DNA of 64,000 nucleotides from Perilla frutescens (taxonomy: Eukaryota; Streptophyta; Magnoliopsida; Lamiales; Lamiaceae): positions 54,485,006 through 54,549,005 of the forward strand of contig BRKX01000014.1 of the NCBI GenBank assembly GCA_026008535.1. Reading direction: 5' to 3'. The notes under the pieces were generated by a model. That model searched no databases. It worked only from the letters and a program-made list of their open reading frames with translations, and was not told where the DNA came from. The translations under genes and the position numbers were made by a program. How positions within the stretch are numbered: position 1 is the first letter of the stretch; every line of letters starts with the position of its first letter. Below, in pieces: positions 21,651 to 33,601 of this stretch.

Positions 21651-22640
21651 TTTCCACTAAGATATATAGGGATTAGACAATGCAATATATCGAGGACTAA
21701 TTAACGGGCAAATTTCATATTACCCTCTGTGTTTTTCTGAAAAAAAAAACCACATGTGTTAAATAAATAGTCTAAAAATCCCCTTTGTTTTGTATACTTC
21801 ATCAAAAAGCCCCTTTTTTGAGAAAGTTAATTACTTTTGTTAAAAAATAGTGTATGGTTTTTATTTTTACAATTTTTGTATTTTTTTTTAAATATATCAA
21901 TTTTTAAAAATAGTACTTTGACCAAATACTATAATTTTTATTTAATATAAAATATATTTATATGTGAAAAAATACGTAACGTAGGAAATTATCAGGATAG
22001 CTAAAAAGTAGTAGTATAACCAACTACTAAAATTTTCAAATGATATAAAATATATATCTATAACAAAAATTGTAAAAAAAATGCATCATACTATCTTTCT
22101 TAGCAAGTGTGATTCACTTTCTCTAAAAGGGGGTTTTTTTTTATGAATTATACATAACATAACATGTTTTTAGACTATTTATTAAACACGGGGTTTTTTT
22201 TTTATTTTTCAGAAAAACACAAGGGATTAATATGAAATTTGCCCACTGATTAACTCATCAAATTTATAATGCCATCCAATACAACGTTCAACACGCAACT
22301 TGCATTGGAGATAGTGAAATACAAGACGGGACGTGTATATAACACGAAAATGTAGCAAGAAATCGCGTCAAGAACACAAATCCATCGCCTGCAAATTAAT
22401 TAATTTCTTCATATATTGTTGTTAATTTATTTCCACTAAGATATATAGAGAATACAATATGATTGGAGGACTAATTAACTCGTCAAATTTATAATGTCAT
22501 CCAATACAATGTTCAACACGCGACTTGCATTGAAGATAGTGAAATACAAGATGGGACGTGTACATAACACGAAAATGTAGCAAGAAATCGCGTCAAGAAC
22601 ACAAATCCATCGCCTGCAAGTTAATTAATTTCTTCATATA
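21637..22640. repeat. Tandem duplication (unit about 230 bp) with one copy interrupted
   Basis: Copy 1 is split: its left part is 21637-21705 and its right part 22245-22408. Copy 2 (about 22416-22640) is intact and joins the same flanks directly (ggactaattaactcgtcaaa). Shared text includes gtagcaagaaatcgcgtcaa and acacaaatccatcgcctgca. The interruption is the Mutator-type element at 21706-22244. Confidence 0.88.
21706..22244. mobile_element. Mutator-type MITE with GGGCAAATTTCATATTA ends
   Basis: The 539-bp element has inverted ends gggcaaatttcatattaccc and gggattaatatgaaatttgccc. The flanks actaattaac (21696-21705) and actgattaac (22245-22254) are a 10-bp target duplication with one mismatch. 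Because copy 2 of the surrounding duplication gives the empty site, the boundaries are firm. A related copy is at 55322-55752. Confidence 0.88.
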
Positions 22641-22892
22641 TATGTTATTTTGTGTTTCACAATCAGCCTCAATTTGATAATATTGCAGATATCGAAAAAT
22701 TAAACATGGTATACCATGAAAAGACAACGTGGTAGATCGAGAATAACGATAATGAGAAAATGGGACAAATTAAACGAAACCACACTTGTTTAACTCACCG
22801 TCTTTGTAATCATTCACAGCCCAACAAGTATGTAAAAATAGTTTACCCGGGATTGTGATTGAAAGATCGTGAGTTTATTTCGTATTTTTATG

Positions 22893-23274
22893 GAGTAAAT
22901 TTCACTTTTGGTCCCACTAAAATAGAATCAAAACACTTTTAGTCCCAAAAGTTACTTTTGTTAGTTTGAAATGATAATTTTTTCGATAATTTTGGTCTCA
23001 TAAGATATTTTTCCGATAATTTTAGTCTCATGAGATATTTTCCCGACAATTTTAGTCTCAAACTACATACAAAAAGTTAAGTGCCGTGAGTTAACTTTCT
23101 CTATTAGTTTGGGACAAAAATTGTCGGAAAAATATCTGATAGGACTAAAATTATCAGAAAAATATCTTATAAGACCAAAATTATCGAAAAAATATCATTT
23201 GGGACAAAAAAATAACTTTTGTAATTAAAAGTGTTTTGACTTTATTCTAATGGGACCAAAAGTGAAATTTACTC
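22893..23274. mobile_element. Hairpin MITE with GAGTAAATTTCAC ends
   Basis: Left end gagtaaatttcacttttggt and right end accaaaagtgaaatttactc are exact inverted complements. The arms contain repeated inverted units (ataattttggtctcataaga against tcttataagaccaaaattat). It is about 382 bp with no coding potential. Confidence 0.88.
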
Positions 23275-23929
23275 ATTGTGACTTCAATTTTATGGCACTT
23301 CGCATTTATTTTATCGATGTGAATCTTGTTGGTAGTGAATTAGTGATCATATCAATTTGGAAGTGTGATATCTAATTACAAAATGAAATATAATAAATCA
23401 AAATTAAAATCAAAGAGGTTTGGACTCTAATTTAGGTTTGCAATTAATGTATTGAATATAAATATATATATATATATATATATATTCATTATGGGCGATT
23501 TATGAATTTTTAATGGATTGATAGTAATATTTTGCAAAAAAATATTTCTAGTAGCAATTCTAGAACTATGAAAATATGAAAAAAAGAAGAAATTTAGTTT
23601 ACCAGACTTTTCTTTCAAAATGGTCAACAAGATTTAATAAGTAATCACTTTGTCATATGATGGATTATGGTCAACAAAAACTAATTAAAATACTTTGAAT
23701 TGAATGCTTTTGAAAATCAAGTAATAGTTCTTTTGAAATTTTCCAACATTCATTTTACAAAACAAAACTAATATATTATATATAATATCAAGTTATGGAG
23801 TATTTTATGCATTGCATCCGAGTTTTTGGGACTATAAATCAAACTTGTATCAAATATAGGTCGATACTCGAACTATTGCTTTGAAATTGGTTACTTTTAA
23901 CAACCGTCATCATCATATATAGTCTAATA

Positions 23930-24155
23930 ACATTCGAGGGGTGACCATTCGAACCATTCGGTCCTGGCCTGCTGTGCCAATGGTAAAAATTAGGTCGGAC
24001 TTACCGAAATCATCAGATTTTAGTGTAAATTTTCAATTTTGGGGCTAAATGACCCGACCCATTCGAGTCATTTAATTTCAGGCCGGGCAGCAGTCATTTC
24101 AGACTTATATTTTCTTGGCCCGACTGGCCTAAATTGTCACCTCTCAAATCAAATC
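23930..24155. mobile_element. Small GC-richer MITE with AGGGGTGAC ends
   Basis: The ends aggggtgaccattcg and aaattgtcacctct are inverted, and the interior has ggcctgctg against cgggcagcag as inner inverted parts. A shorter relative with ends aggggtggcaattt and aaatttccacctct interrupts the LINE remnant at 39131-39233. Confidence 0.6.
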
Positions 24156-24237
24156 GGTGTTCAGTTTTTACTCTGGAAAAAAAATCTCTTCAAAATATGA
24201 AAGTTAAGTAATAACTTCCTCTTTTAATAAAAGAGCT

Positions 24238-24942
24238 AATTACAATTTAATTTTCAACGTTTGAAGGTTTTAATAAAAATAACTCAATGCTTTAATGATT
24301 ACAATTTAATTCACAACGTTTGGATATTATAACAGAAATAACTCAACGTTTAATATTAACAATTCAACCCCCAACGTTTAAATATTTTAACATAAATGAA
24401 CCGATATTTTAGACGAAAAAAGCCCTATTGGTCATTTTTCGACAAAAATATCAATCCGTTATATGGGTTTTCTCACTTGAGAGTAAATGTAATCAAAATT
24501 GACCGAAATAGTATTTTCATCAAAAATATTGGATCATTGTAATTAAAATCTCCAAGTGTTCGGAATTAAATTCTTAATATTAAACGTTGGATTATTTCTA
24601 TTACAATATACAAACATTGAAAATTAAATTATACTCTTTCCGTCCCATTTTGATAGGCCGATTGTGGCTTTTCACGGGAATTAAGAAAAATATTGAGAAA
24701 GAAAATTAATCAAGAAACTTCCTAATATAGTCCTATTTATTTCTTTGATATTGAATTAATGCCTAATGTGAACATATTAAATATGAATATATATTAGTAA
24801 ATTAGCTAAATATATATAGAAACATGCCTATATATCGGGACATACCAAAAAAGAAAACAAGCCTATCAAAATGGGACGGGGAGAGTAATTATTAAATACT
24901 AAATTATTTTTATTAAAACCTTCGAACGAATTAAATTGTAAT
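24238..24942. mobile_element. Hairpin MITE with internal subrepeats, copy C, holding a Stowaway
   Basis: Same family as 16179-16632. The left end is aattacaatttaattttcaac and the right end cgaacgaattaaattgtaatt. The right arm is interrupted by a Stowaway MITE at 24634-24885, so this copy was already in place when the Stowaway inserted. Confidence 0.85.
24634..24885. mobile_element. Stowaway-type MITE nested in a hairpin MITE
   Basis: Ends ctctttccgtcccattttga and tcaaaatgggacggggagag with TA on both sides; 252 bp. It is close in sequence to the element at 341-569. Confidence 0.9.
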
Positions 24943-25093
24943 TAACCATTTTCACATACGTAGACTCGATTGAATGCATCGTCAACTTCCGAAATATCGC
25001 GGTTGCTCCCATAAATATTTATAATAATAATAAATAAATCACAGCAGAAATTTCCAATTAAAAAAAAAAAACCAATAATTGAACCGGTCCAAC

Positions 25094-25966
25094 TCAAACC
25101 TTCTCATCATTGGGCCGGCTCACCCTCTCCTCTCTCCTACGTGTCAAAATCACGACCGTCAAAAACAAGCCTTTGATCATCCTAACCATCCCAATTGTGA
25201 CTGTGACATAATACAGCCACCACCCCACGAAATCCACCACCCCAACTCCCATCATCATCTCCCTCTTCACCTCCGGCACCACCACCAGCGCCTCCACCTC
25301 CTCCCTCAGCCGCCACCACCACAGCGCACCGTAGCTCAGCCCCACCACCGCCTTCTCCAGCCGCCCCTCCTCCCTGCAGCACCCGAAAATCGTGTCGTCC
25401 ACCACCGGCCTCACCACCGTCCTCCACCAGAACAGCATGCTCTCATGCAGCCCCAAGAAGAAAACCACCCTGCAGAGGAAGCTACTCTCCTGCCCGAAAC
25501 TCGAGCCCTCAATGCCGGCGGCGATGCTGCCCTCGATCCCGACTCCCACGCAGACTTGCAGCACGACGAGGACCAGCCATGCAACGTAAACGCGCCGCCG
25601 CGTGAGGGGCTCCGGCCGCCGGCTGAGGAGCGTGATTTTGCCGGAGAGGGCGTCGGAGAGAGACGCGACGCTGATGATGGAAACTATTACGTGGAGAATG
25701 GTGGGATTCTTGGTGTAGAGGAAGTATGAGGTGAGGAAGGAAGTAGGGGGTGGTGGGGGGTGGTCGTCGGAGACGGAGAGGAGGTAGTGGGCGGTGGCGA
25801 GGCGGGCGAGGAGGAGGAATGAGAGGGGGAGGAGGAGGCTGAGGAGGGTGGAGGTGAGGATTTGGAATGGTTGTCTGATGACGGCGGCGGCAACTGCGGC
25901 GGCGCAACGGACTCTAGTGGTGGTGGTGGCATTTTCTTGAACAGTTTGTGATGGATTAAGCGCCAT
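25094..25966 (-). CDS. Unknown multi-pass membrane protein
   Basis: Single-exon 290-aa protein starting MALNPSQTVQ at 25966. The frame is open further upstream, but that part is the AT-rich leader. Hydrophobic segments lie at about 36-58, 88-107, 126-148, 162-180 and 240-273. Conserved-looking text is TKNPTILHVIVSIISVASL (85-103), LQVCVGVGIEGSIAAGI (136-152), FFLGLHESMLFWWRTVVRPVVDD (169-191) and WWWRLREEVEALVVVPE (216-232). I recall similar plant membrane proteins without assigned function and cannot name a domain. A TA-rich tract (about 26000-26045) lies just upstream. The antisense open frame at 25079-25729 is a shadow of this GC-rich coding sequence. Confidence 0.75.
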   Translation of the reverse strand: MALNPSQTVQENATTTTRVRCAAAVAAAVIRQPFQILTSTLLSLLLPLSFLLLARLATAHYLLSVSDDHPPPPPTSFLTSYFLYTKNPTILHVIVSIISVASLSDALSGKITLLSRRPEPLTRRRVYVAWLVLVVLQVCVGVGIEGSIAAGIEGSSFGQESSFLCRVVFFLGLHESMLFWWRTVVRPVVDDTIFGCCREEGRLEKAVVGLSYGALWWWRLREEVEALVVVPEVKREMMMGVGVVDFVGWWLYYVTVTIGMVRMIKGLFLTVVILTRRREERVSRPNDEKV

Positions 25967-26649
25967 TAATTGGATTTTGAAGAAGATGAAATTTGGGTTT
26001 AGATATATATACATATATATATATATATATGTATGTATATATATGATATGAATTATGATAAAGAGTGGAGGGCACGACCTACTTAGCTGGTTGACAAAGG
26101 GCATTACATTAGGACAGGGTCGCACTATTGTATTTTTATTTTTATTTTAGTAGACTTTTCGTAATTTTTTTTAAATGGTTTACCTAAATAATAATGTCGA
26201 ATTTAATGAAAATAAGATACACGAGTTTAGGGTTGGTGGGGGTGGGAATCAATATGACTAAGTTTGAAGTATTCTCTGATAATATTAGGCGACACTATTG
26301 ACAGGGAACAAGGATTTTTATATTTTTCAATCATTGGATAGACAACACATTACATAAATGAAGCAACGTATCATGTCTAAATACGAACTATTACACAAAA
26401 ACGGAATTTACCCGAACACGGACAAGTCAAAATTCCGGACACAAGACCTTATATAAGACGATCATGTGCCCCAACATTTTGTGTCCTACTATCAAATTCA
26501 TTTTAAAAATATGTATTCTCTCTGTCCCACTTTAATAGGCTTGTTTTTCTTTTTGGTATATTCAGATGTATAGGCATATTTCTATATATATTTAGCTAAT
26601 TTATTAATATATACCCGTATTTAATATGTTTACATTAGGCATTAATTTA

Positions 26650-27372
26650 GGGGGGTGTATTCGTTTGGGACTTTGATGGATTTTGATAGACTTTTAAATG
26701 TCTATGGATTTATAAAATCCATAGACTCCACACAGAGTCTCCCAACTCCACACAGAGTCTGGCGGATTTCGTGCATGGATTTCAGACCGATTTTGAATTA
26801 TTTTGATGGATTTCAAATCCTTCTTGCCAGCACTCGATGGAACACAACGATCGATGGAATCGGAAAAAAAATTAAACCCAGCGACCGCTTGAATTGAGCG
26901 GCCGCTGGGAAGTCAAGTCGAGAGAACCCAGCGACCGCTGGAATCCAGCGGCCGCTGGGAAGCTAGCCGAGAGAACCCATATGCTACTCCAGCGGCCGCT
27001 GGATGCCAGCGACCGCTGGGGTGCCCAAGTGCGGATGCCAGCGGCCGCTATCCTGCACCGGCCGCGGGGTTTTTCAAATCCATCAAACTCTCGTGTCCAG
27101 GGGTCGGATTTCATCCTTCACATTTTTAACGTGAAATCAAGTTGAAATCCAACGAAGTCAATGACTTTTTAAAGTCCATAGATTTTTGAATACCTCTGGA
27201 TTTTAAAAGACTTTTAAAAGTCTGGATTGAATACCTCCAGATTTTAAAGGACTTTTAAAAGTCTGGATTGAATACCTCCAGATTTTTAAGGACTTTTAAA
27301 AGTCTGAATTGAATACACCCGGATTTTAAAAGTCCATTAAAATCCATCAAAATCCCAAACGAATACACCCCC
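26650..27372. mobile_element. Tourist/Harbinger-type MITE with GC-rich core
   Basis: Ends ggggggtgtattcgtttggg and cccaaacgaatacaccccc, flanked by TTA on each side; 723 bp. Inner terminal repeats include attttgatggatttcaaatc and inverted aaaatccatcaaaatc forms, and the right part has several ggacttttaaaagtctggat units. The centre (26877-27066) is a GC-rich palindromic block quite unlike the rest. Confidence 0.85.
26877..27066. repeat. Array of cagcggccgctgg palindromes
   Basis: About eight copies or near copies of ccagcggccgctgg or ccagcgaccgctgg occur, paired as inverted units with spacers such as gaagctagccgagagaaccc. Five contain the NotI site gcggccgc. Surrounding DNA is about two-thirds A+T, so the base composition is sharply different. 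Confidence 0.88.
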
Positions 27373-27521
27373 TTAATGTCAAAAAATTAAATAGAGACAT
27401 ATTAGGAAACTTCTTGATTAATTGTCTTTCCCAATACTTTTTTTAATCCCCACAAAAATCTCCAATCAGCCTATCAAAATGGGACAGAGGGAGTATATTA
27501 TAATATAATCAATTCTAATTA

Positions 27522-27838
27522 GGAGAATTGTCGAATCAGTATCTGAAAGATGAGTAATCTATCAATTCATGACTTAAAAAATAAAAACTCTCAATCTTGA
27601 ACTCGAAACAAGAAAGTCCCCAATCCAGAACCTCAAAAATCACGAATTTTGATTTTTTATATTAATTTTCAATAAAATTCCTTTATTATTTATCTATTAA
27701 ATCTAATAAATAAATTATTCAAATTAATTAAAAAAATAAAAAGAAATCAAAATTCGTGATTTACGAGGTCCTGGATTGAAAATTTCGGACCCTGAATTGA
27801 GAGTTTTCGTCCTTGAGATCCTGAATTGATAATTCTCC
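27522..27838. mobile_element. Mutator-type MITE with 9-bp target duplication
   Basis: Ends ggagaattgtcgaatcagta and attgataattctcc are inverted; inner arms include cacgaattttgattttt and its complement. A perfect 9-bp duplication ttctaatta flanks it (27513-27521 and 27839-27847). It is 317 bp. Confidence 0.88.
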
Positions 27839-28349
27839 TTCTAATTAACATTAAAAGCTAAAAATTGAGATTGAAGAATTTTATTTTTTTTACTAATAGT
27901 GAACTAGAGAATCTCAATTGAGTTATGAACATCAAGCATCACTAATAAAGTAATAAAGTAACAATGAACAAAAACCTCAGTTGATGTTAAATAATCAGAC
28001 TAGAGTGAAGAACACTTTCTCATTCAGATGAAACCAAATAAAATTTATCCCGTTACATATTTAGGCCTCCAAAAAAACAAGTTTGAAGTGCTTGTAAAGA
28101 CTTTAGGGAATAGGAAAACTAGGGTGATGCTAAACTCTACTGCTGGAAGTTACATGCAAATCACAATGATAGAGAGAGAAATCGACTAGGCGGGATACCG
28201 ATAAGTTCATCAAATATAACTAGAAATAATAGTACACAGTATCTTGTTGATTCTAATTTTCTAGCTGTAAAGATGGAAATCAACAAAACCCATGCTTTTG
28301 CTTATGAAATCGTCACACACGTAATTTTGGTGAAAGTATGAAATGCACC

Positions 28350-31177
28350 TTATTGTTGTTCTGCTGCAGCTGCGAGTGGCTGGAGGGCTTTAAGCGGGTT
28401 CAAGATCACACCGTCTATGAGGCCGTACTCTTTTGCTTCTTTCGCACTCATGAAAAAGTCGCGATCAGTGTCTTGGTTGATCTTCTCCAGGCTTTGACCC
28501 GTGTGGTACGCCAAATATCCGTTCAAATTTGCTTTGTGATGCAACATTTCATTTGCCTGCGACAAAGAACAATGAGGACCGAGTAATTTTCTTGTAAAAC
28601 GAAGGGATAAGGTGTTACTGATCCCATGAAGTTATATATCTACCTCTACTAGATTTGTCATAAATCATAATGGAATAGATTAGGTTACTGCAGACGAGAA
28701 AACCACTTTTATCCAATCAAAAAGATCAGGCAATTATCAGTCCTCCTACATACAAGTGCCAACAAGAGTTTTCTGTTTTGTTCTTTTTCACATGTCGTAG
28801 AGTGAAAAGGGAAATCTACACAAACCGAAAGTTAGGATCCTGTTCAAGCATAGAACGTACGCAAGCAAAAGTATCACTTTGATCTTCTCGTTATTCACAT
28901 ATAAGACTCGATTAAAAAAAAAAAAAGTTGTTTCTCAGTCTAGTAGAAATAAAATCAAAGAATTCTGCATATGTTTTCACTTATACAAACACACTCCACA
29001 CAATTCTTTCACTCATTGCAGATTATTCTCAACCCCCAAGCTTTAAACAAAGCATAAAGCCAACATCTAACTGAAAACCTGAACATTTTAATAATTGATC
29101 TAGGTAATCAAGGCTTCACTTGAATCAAGCTGGATAAAAAAACCAACAATAACTATTGCTTTGTAATGTCAACCATATTTCAGACGAATAAAAGGTTCGT
29201 GCTAAAATTTCTTGACATTATTTAAGTTTCAGTGCATTAAATCGTGTATGATCAGCCGTTAAGAAATCAACCAAAGTTAATCTCTATCTTTATGCCAGTA
29301 AAGAAACCAACTCCCCATTATATAAGCTCAAAATTATTCACAAATCCAAAAATACCAGTAGAAGGCAATGTCTATCTCATCATGAAAATATTTTTTCTAC
29401 CCCGAGTTCAAATATAGCAGGCTCGTGCTATTTACAAAAGATGAAATCACCTGAATATCAATATCAGTCTGGCCACCCTGTGCTCCTCCAAGGGGCTGAT
29501 GGATCATTATCCTTGAGTTGGGAAGGCTGTATCGTTTTCCTTCAGTGATCATCAACAAGAACAGAATATGATACCATTTGAGAAAATTATAAAAACTGTG
29601 GTAGGATCCTTAAATAACTGAAAATTCCACTACCTTTAGTACCAGCACTTAGTAGAAAAGCTCCCATACTGCACAAGAGCGAGAATAAAGAGTGACTTCA
29701 TTAGAAAGGGAAAGATAATTTGATGTAATTTATTGATGATTGGAAAATGAAAGAGCTGAAGTGTGTGTTCTCACCTAGCTGCGAGCCCAACGCATACAGT
29801 TGAAACATCAGGCCTTATGTGCCTCATAGTATCAAATATAGCCATACCTAGAAAGTTATGACAAAGCAAATAAGATATTTGTAACTACCAGATAATTGAA
29901 ATGATAAAAAAAGGACGTCATACCAGCTGTAACCGATCCACCAGGAGAGTTCACGTACATGACGATATCCTGTTCAGTACAATAATAATCAACCAATAAG
30001 TAAATAGAACTGAAATATATTTTCTATCACTAAAAATAATTGACCAAGAGGCTAAGAAAAATAAAGATATTAATGGGGCAACACTTGGGTATGAAGCCAT
30101 ATTGAATGTGATTCAGCAATCATTATGATAACACCATCAAGCTCTTGTTCTATTTCCAAATATACCAATTACCACACTAGTGAAACCACTACTGGAACCA
30201 GCACCGAGCAGAACCTTTGATCAACTCGATGTTTGGGCAACAAATACATCACTGGTAATACGATACACTACTGAAATGACAATAGCAATCTCAAATCATG
30301 TGTCTCCCCAAGCATAAGTCTGAAACAGAAGTAAAGAATACCTTAGTAGGATCAACAGCATCAAGATAAAGCAACTGAGCAACAATGATGTTCGCCATGT
30401 CGTCATCAACAGCTCCACCACATCGGATTATCCGCTGAAACATCAACAGGGAATTACAACTGAATCAGAGTGTCTATTAACCCATAATTTCAATAAAATT
30501 CAAGCAAAACAGGCCTCACGTGTTGGAAAAGTTGGCTGATAACACTCATAAAACGCTCCTGCATCATCGGAGGCGGACCCTGTCCTCCTTGAGCATAAGC
30601 AGGAAAGTATGGCGATGATGGAACTAGCAAATCATCCCTAAAACACAAGAGGAACTGCTCAGAGAAACACTCACTCTAACAATCAAATAAACTATAGTAT
30701 TCATTCATGCTAGCATAAATTTGCACACAAGTTGACAGGGGAAATTCAGCCCAGGACCACGGCAACACCACATGGAGCACGCTCCACACCCAAAAAATAG
30801 AAGCCAAATTTAAGAAAATAAAATAAATCTTCCTCTAGAAACAGTGTGAAAACGCTAACCTAATCGACCAAATACCATTGCGTGAGCTCCTCTCCGGGGC
30901 ATAAAACTCCGGACTGTACATCGCCTTCGCCGACGAACTCCGGAGGTTAGAATTCTTCAGCTTCCTGAAAAATCTAAAATTAATAGTGTCTAATAGAAAA
31001 TAAAAAAAAATTGACAATCAGCTCGATTAATCAATCGTACCTGGAGCGGAGGGGTTGGAAGGGGAGAGAGATGGTTTTGGCGGAGGATGAAGAGGAAGAA
31101 AATGGGTTTGGAGAGGAGAGAGAAAGAGAGGCCGAGTTAAATCTGAGAGAAGATGAGGAGACGCATGAATGCGCCAT
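28350..31177 (-). CDS. CLPP5: ClpP5, plastid Clp protease proteolytic subunit (9 exons)
   Basis: Predicted 300-aa protein. Exons in coding order: 31041-31177, 30860-30964, 30520-30637, 30342-30434, 29924-29969, 29775-29847, 29634-29668, 29451-29539, 28350-28556 (903 nt). The N-terminus [14 protein letters not shown] is a Ser-rich plastid transit peptide like that of Arabidopsis CLPP5. The mature part holds the ClpP fold with catalytic Ser191 (AASMGAF), His216 (IMIHQP) and Asp265 (TDRDFFMS), all present. The C-terminus reads [14 protein letters not shown]. ClpP5 joins the stromal ClpPRT core, which degrades proteins delivered by ClpC-type chaperones. Its sequence rules out the catalytically dead ClpR subunits. 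All junctions are GT-AG. Confidence 0.95.
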
Positions 31178-31608
31178 TTTGCAGAAGAGAGCGACGGCGG
31201 AGGCGGCGACGGAGCAGAAGTGGAGGCTTATCCAATTAACGGCGGCGACTCTGAGTGGAAGAGAGACTGTGGCGTGTTGAGAGATCTCTCCCTCTTTTTT
31301 CTGTCCGATTTTTCTTTTTCTTTTTTCTTTTTTCTTTTTTTTTTTGAGGAGAGGGAAATTTTTTATTGATTTCTTCTAAAACCTTCTAGCTAAATATTGA
31401 AATTTAAAAAATTATAAATTATATTTTAAAATAATTAATCAAAATAATTATTTTTTTAAAAATTAAATAATAAAAAATAAATATAAATCCGAAATGGGAA
31501 GAATCAATCATAATGAATAAATGCAAAATTAAACTAAAACATAATAAATTAAAATTGACGTAAAAATTGAAGAAAATTTCATAAATTTAATCACGAAATA
31601 TAAATTAT
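31178..31608. other. ClpP5 leader and promoter region
   Basis: This contains the ClpP5 5' leader (purine-rich on the plus strand, with a ttctttttttt tract near 31320) and then AT-rich DNA. No other feature is seen. Confidence 0.5.
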
Positions 31609-32068
31609 GGGTGATTCTATTTACACCATCAAATTTTCTTTTCACACCACTAATAAAATTAAATATAAAAATAATTAATTTTGATATTACTAAATTGCCC
31701 TTTTTTTACCTCAACACACTACAACTTTTTCTTTCCACACCACCAAAATAAAATAATTTAATAAATTAAAAATATTTCAGATTTCAGCTCAAAAAATTAA
31801 AGAATAAATTAAAACTCTCAAATTCCAGAACAGATTCAGCGTTCATATCTCTGCAAATGACCAAACTCTATTTTCTCAAACTTTGAATTCAAGAATATTG
31901 CGTTTAAATCCATCATGAAAGGTGGAAATGATGAAGAAACGAGTAATGTAGGTGATTTCATATTGTTTTAACCGCAATTTTTAGATATTTTTGAGAGTTC
32001 CATCGAGTTATCACGTTCAAATCGTCGAACATGATTCGAAAATTACAGTCTGAATGTTGTGAAAGCGG

Positions 32069-33601
32069 TTCGAAAATTTGTTTCTGACCTTATATGACTG
32101 AGTTCAAAAATAAGTTTCTGATTGGATCATTACGTGGTTGGAAAGTTGTTTCTGAATGTCTCTCATTCTGTTCAGAAACTTGTTTCCGAAGCCACTTGTT
32201 TGCAAACAAAAACTTATTTATAAACCTCTATTGTGTTGTTCAAAAATAAATTTGCGAGCTTCTTCTGATAAATATTTTAACAGCTTTTCTAGGCATTTAC
32301 TGAGAGCAGTGTGGTTGGCCCAATCAATCTTGAGTTACAACCTGATTATCAAGAGTACCCATACTTGACCAAACCAAATATTAGCGACCCTACAGAGAGA
32401 ATCGAAATGATTGCGCAATTGGGTGGGAAGACTTTGTTATTTGAACAACTTTTTAGATTTTAATAAACTATGTGTATTTAGTTAATTGAAGAACTTTGTT
32501 GTGTTGTAATAGACTAGTCGTATTTAGTTGTATTGTAATAGATTACTCGACGTTTGTTAACTTGTACTAAAGAGCAGGTAAACAGGTGTATGACCTATTT
32601 ATGAGTCACATTTTTAGGTTCAAAAACATATTTTTGCGGTCCTTTTTAGATTCGACAACACATTTTTAATCGGCTTTTTTAGATTCAAAAACATCTTTTC
32701 GGACCTGCCTTTTTAGGTCTAAAAACATGTTTTCGAACCTACTATACCCCTTAAGTTTTAGAAATAACTTTTTAAACCAACCAGAATCATTTAACCTTGC
32801 AAATATAAAGGGTGTGATAACATAAAACATAAGATAAAACATGACAAAATGTCCATAATATCCCATAAAAGTCACGATTACCATTAACCAAATATCCATA
32901 ATATCCCATAAATGTCACGATTACCATTAACAAAATATCCACAATATCCATAAATGTGACGAGACGCATTAACACAAGACAAAACAATATCCATAATATC
33001 TCATCAAAGTCACGACTACCATTAATACAGTATTCATAATATCACATAAAAGTCACAATGCAAACTAATGATAACGGCCTCTAGACGACTGAGTCTGAAA
33101 ATATAAATACTCATGTGTTTCCTCAACCCGAAGCATATCAATATCTACTAAAAATGTCCCATCACTAGCCCTCCATCATGCGACCACTGGGATTATGATT
33201 TTGGTCATCATTATCATCGGCACCTTCATTGGGATTATTATCATTCGTTCCATCATTAAAGTGTTGATTTTTTCAATTCTTTTTCCAAAACTCTACCTCT
33301 TTCATAATGTTCGAGGGCACCTTGTCTTTCTCTCCTTGCAGAGGGCGTGGGTCTTCTTCAATAAACTGAATAACAAAGATTTAACAAGTATCATTACAAT
33401 CCCAACTGTGAGCAAAAAAAGTTTATGAATGAACTTGAAGCAATTCAAAAACAATAATTTGAAGCCTCTTCAATAGGTTCAAATTATTGTTTTTGAACAA
33501 TCACACTGTCGTTCCAAATATTATTTTCGAATCTGCTCAGTAATGTTCAGAAACATTTTTTTGAATGTTTAATAATACAAACATAAACTTGTTTCCGAAC
33601 T
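32069..33601. repeat. Dispersed short palindromes inside the Mutator-type element
   Basis: At least ten copies of a motif near ttcnaaaacannttttcgaa occur, for example at 32069, 32103, 32169, 32237, 32618, 32651, 32681, 32717, 33544 and 33588. Each is a nearly self-complementary 20-24 mer. Spacing is irregular. Confidence 0.75.
32840..33060. repeat. Tandem repeat of about 50 bp
   Basis: Four to five imperfect units of catattatcc-like text, best seen as atatccataatatcccataa followed by agtcacgattaccattaaca, lie inside the Mutator-type element. Confidence 0.8.

Larger units (their letters stand above)
26516..27493. mobile_element. Stowaway-type MITE split by a Tourist-type element
   Basis: Outer ends ttctctctgtcccactttaa and caaaatgggacagagggag with flanking TA. 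Removal of 26650-27372 plus one TTA rejoins gcattaattta and atgtc into the ordinary Stowaway body seen at 341-569 and 24634-24885. Confidence 0.85.

Noticed and set aside
25079..25729. 216-codon open frame on the plus strand, His/Pro-rich
   Set aside because: It is the antisense shadow of the GC-rich membrane-protein gene on the minus strand; composition is low complexity and no domain is seen.
26877..27066. Regularly repeated palindromes considered as a CRISPR-like array
   Set aside because: This is plant nuclear DNA inside a transposon; units are inverted pairs with unequal spacing and no spacer pattern or cas genes.
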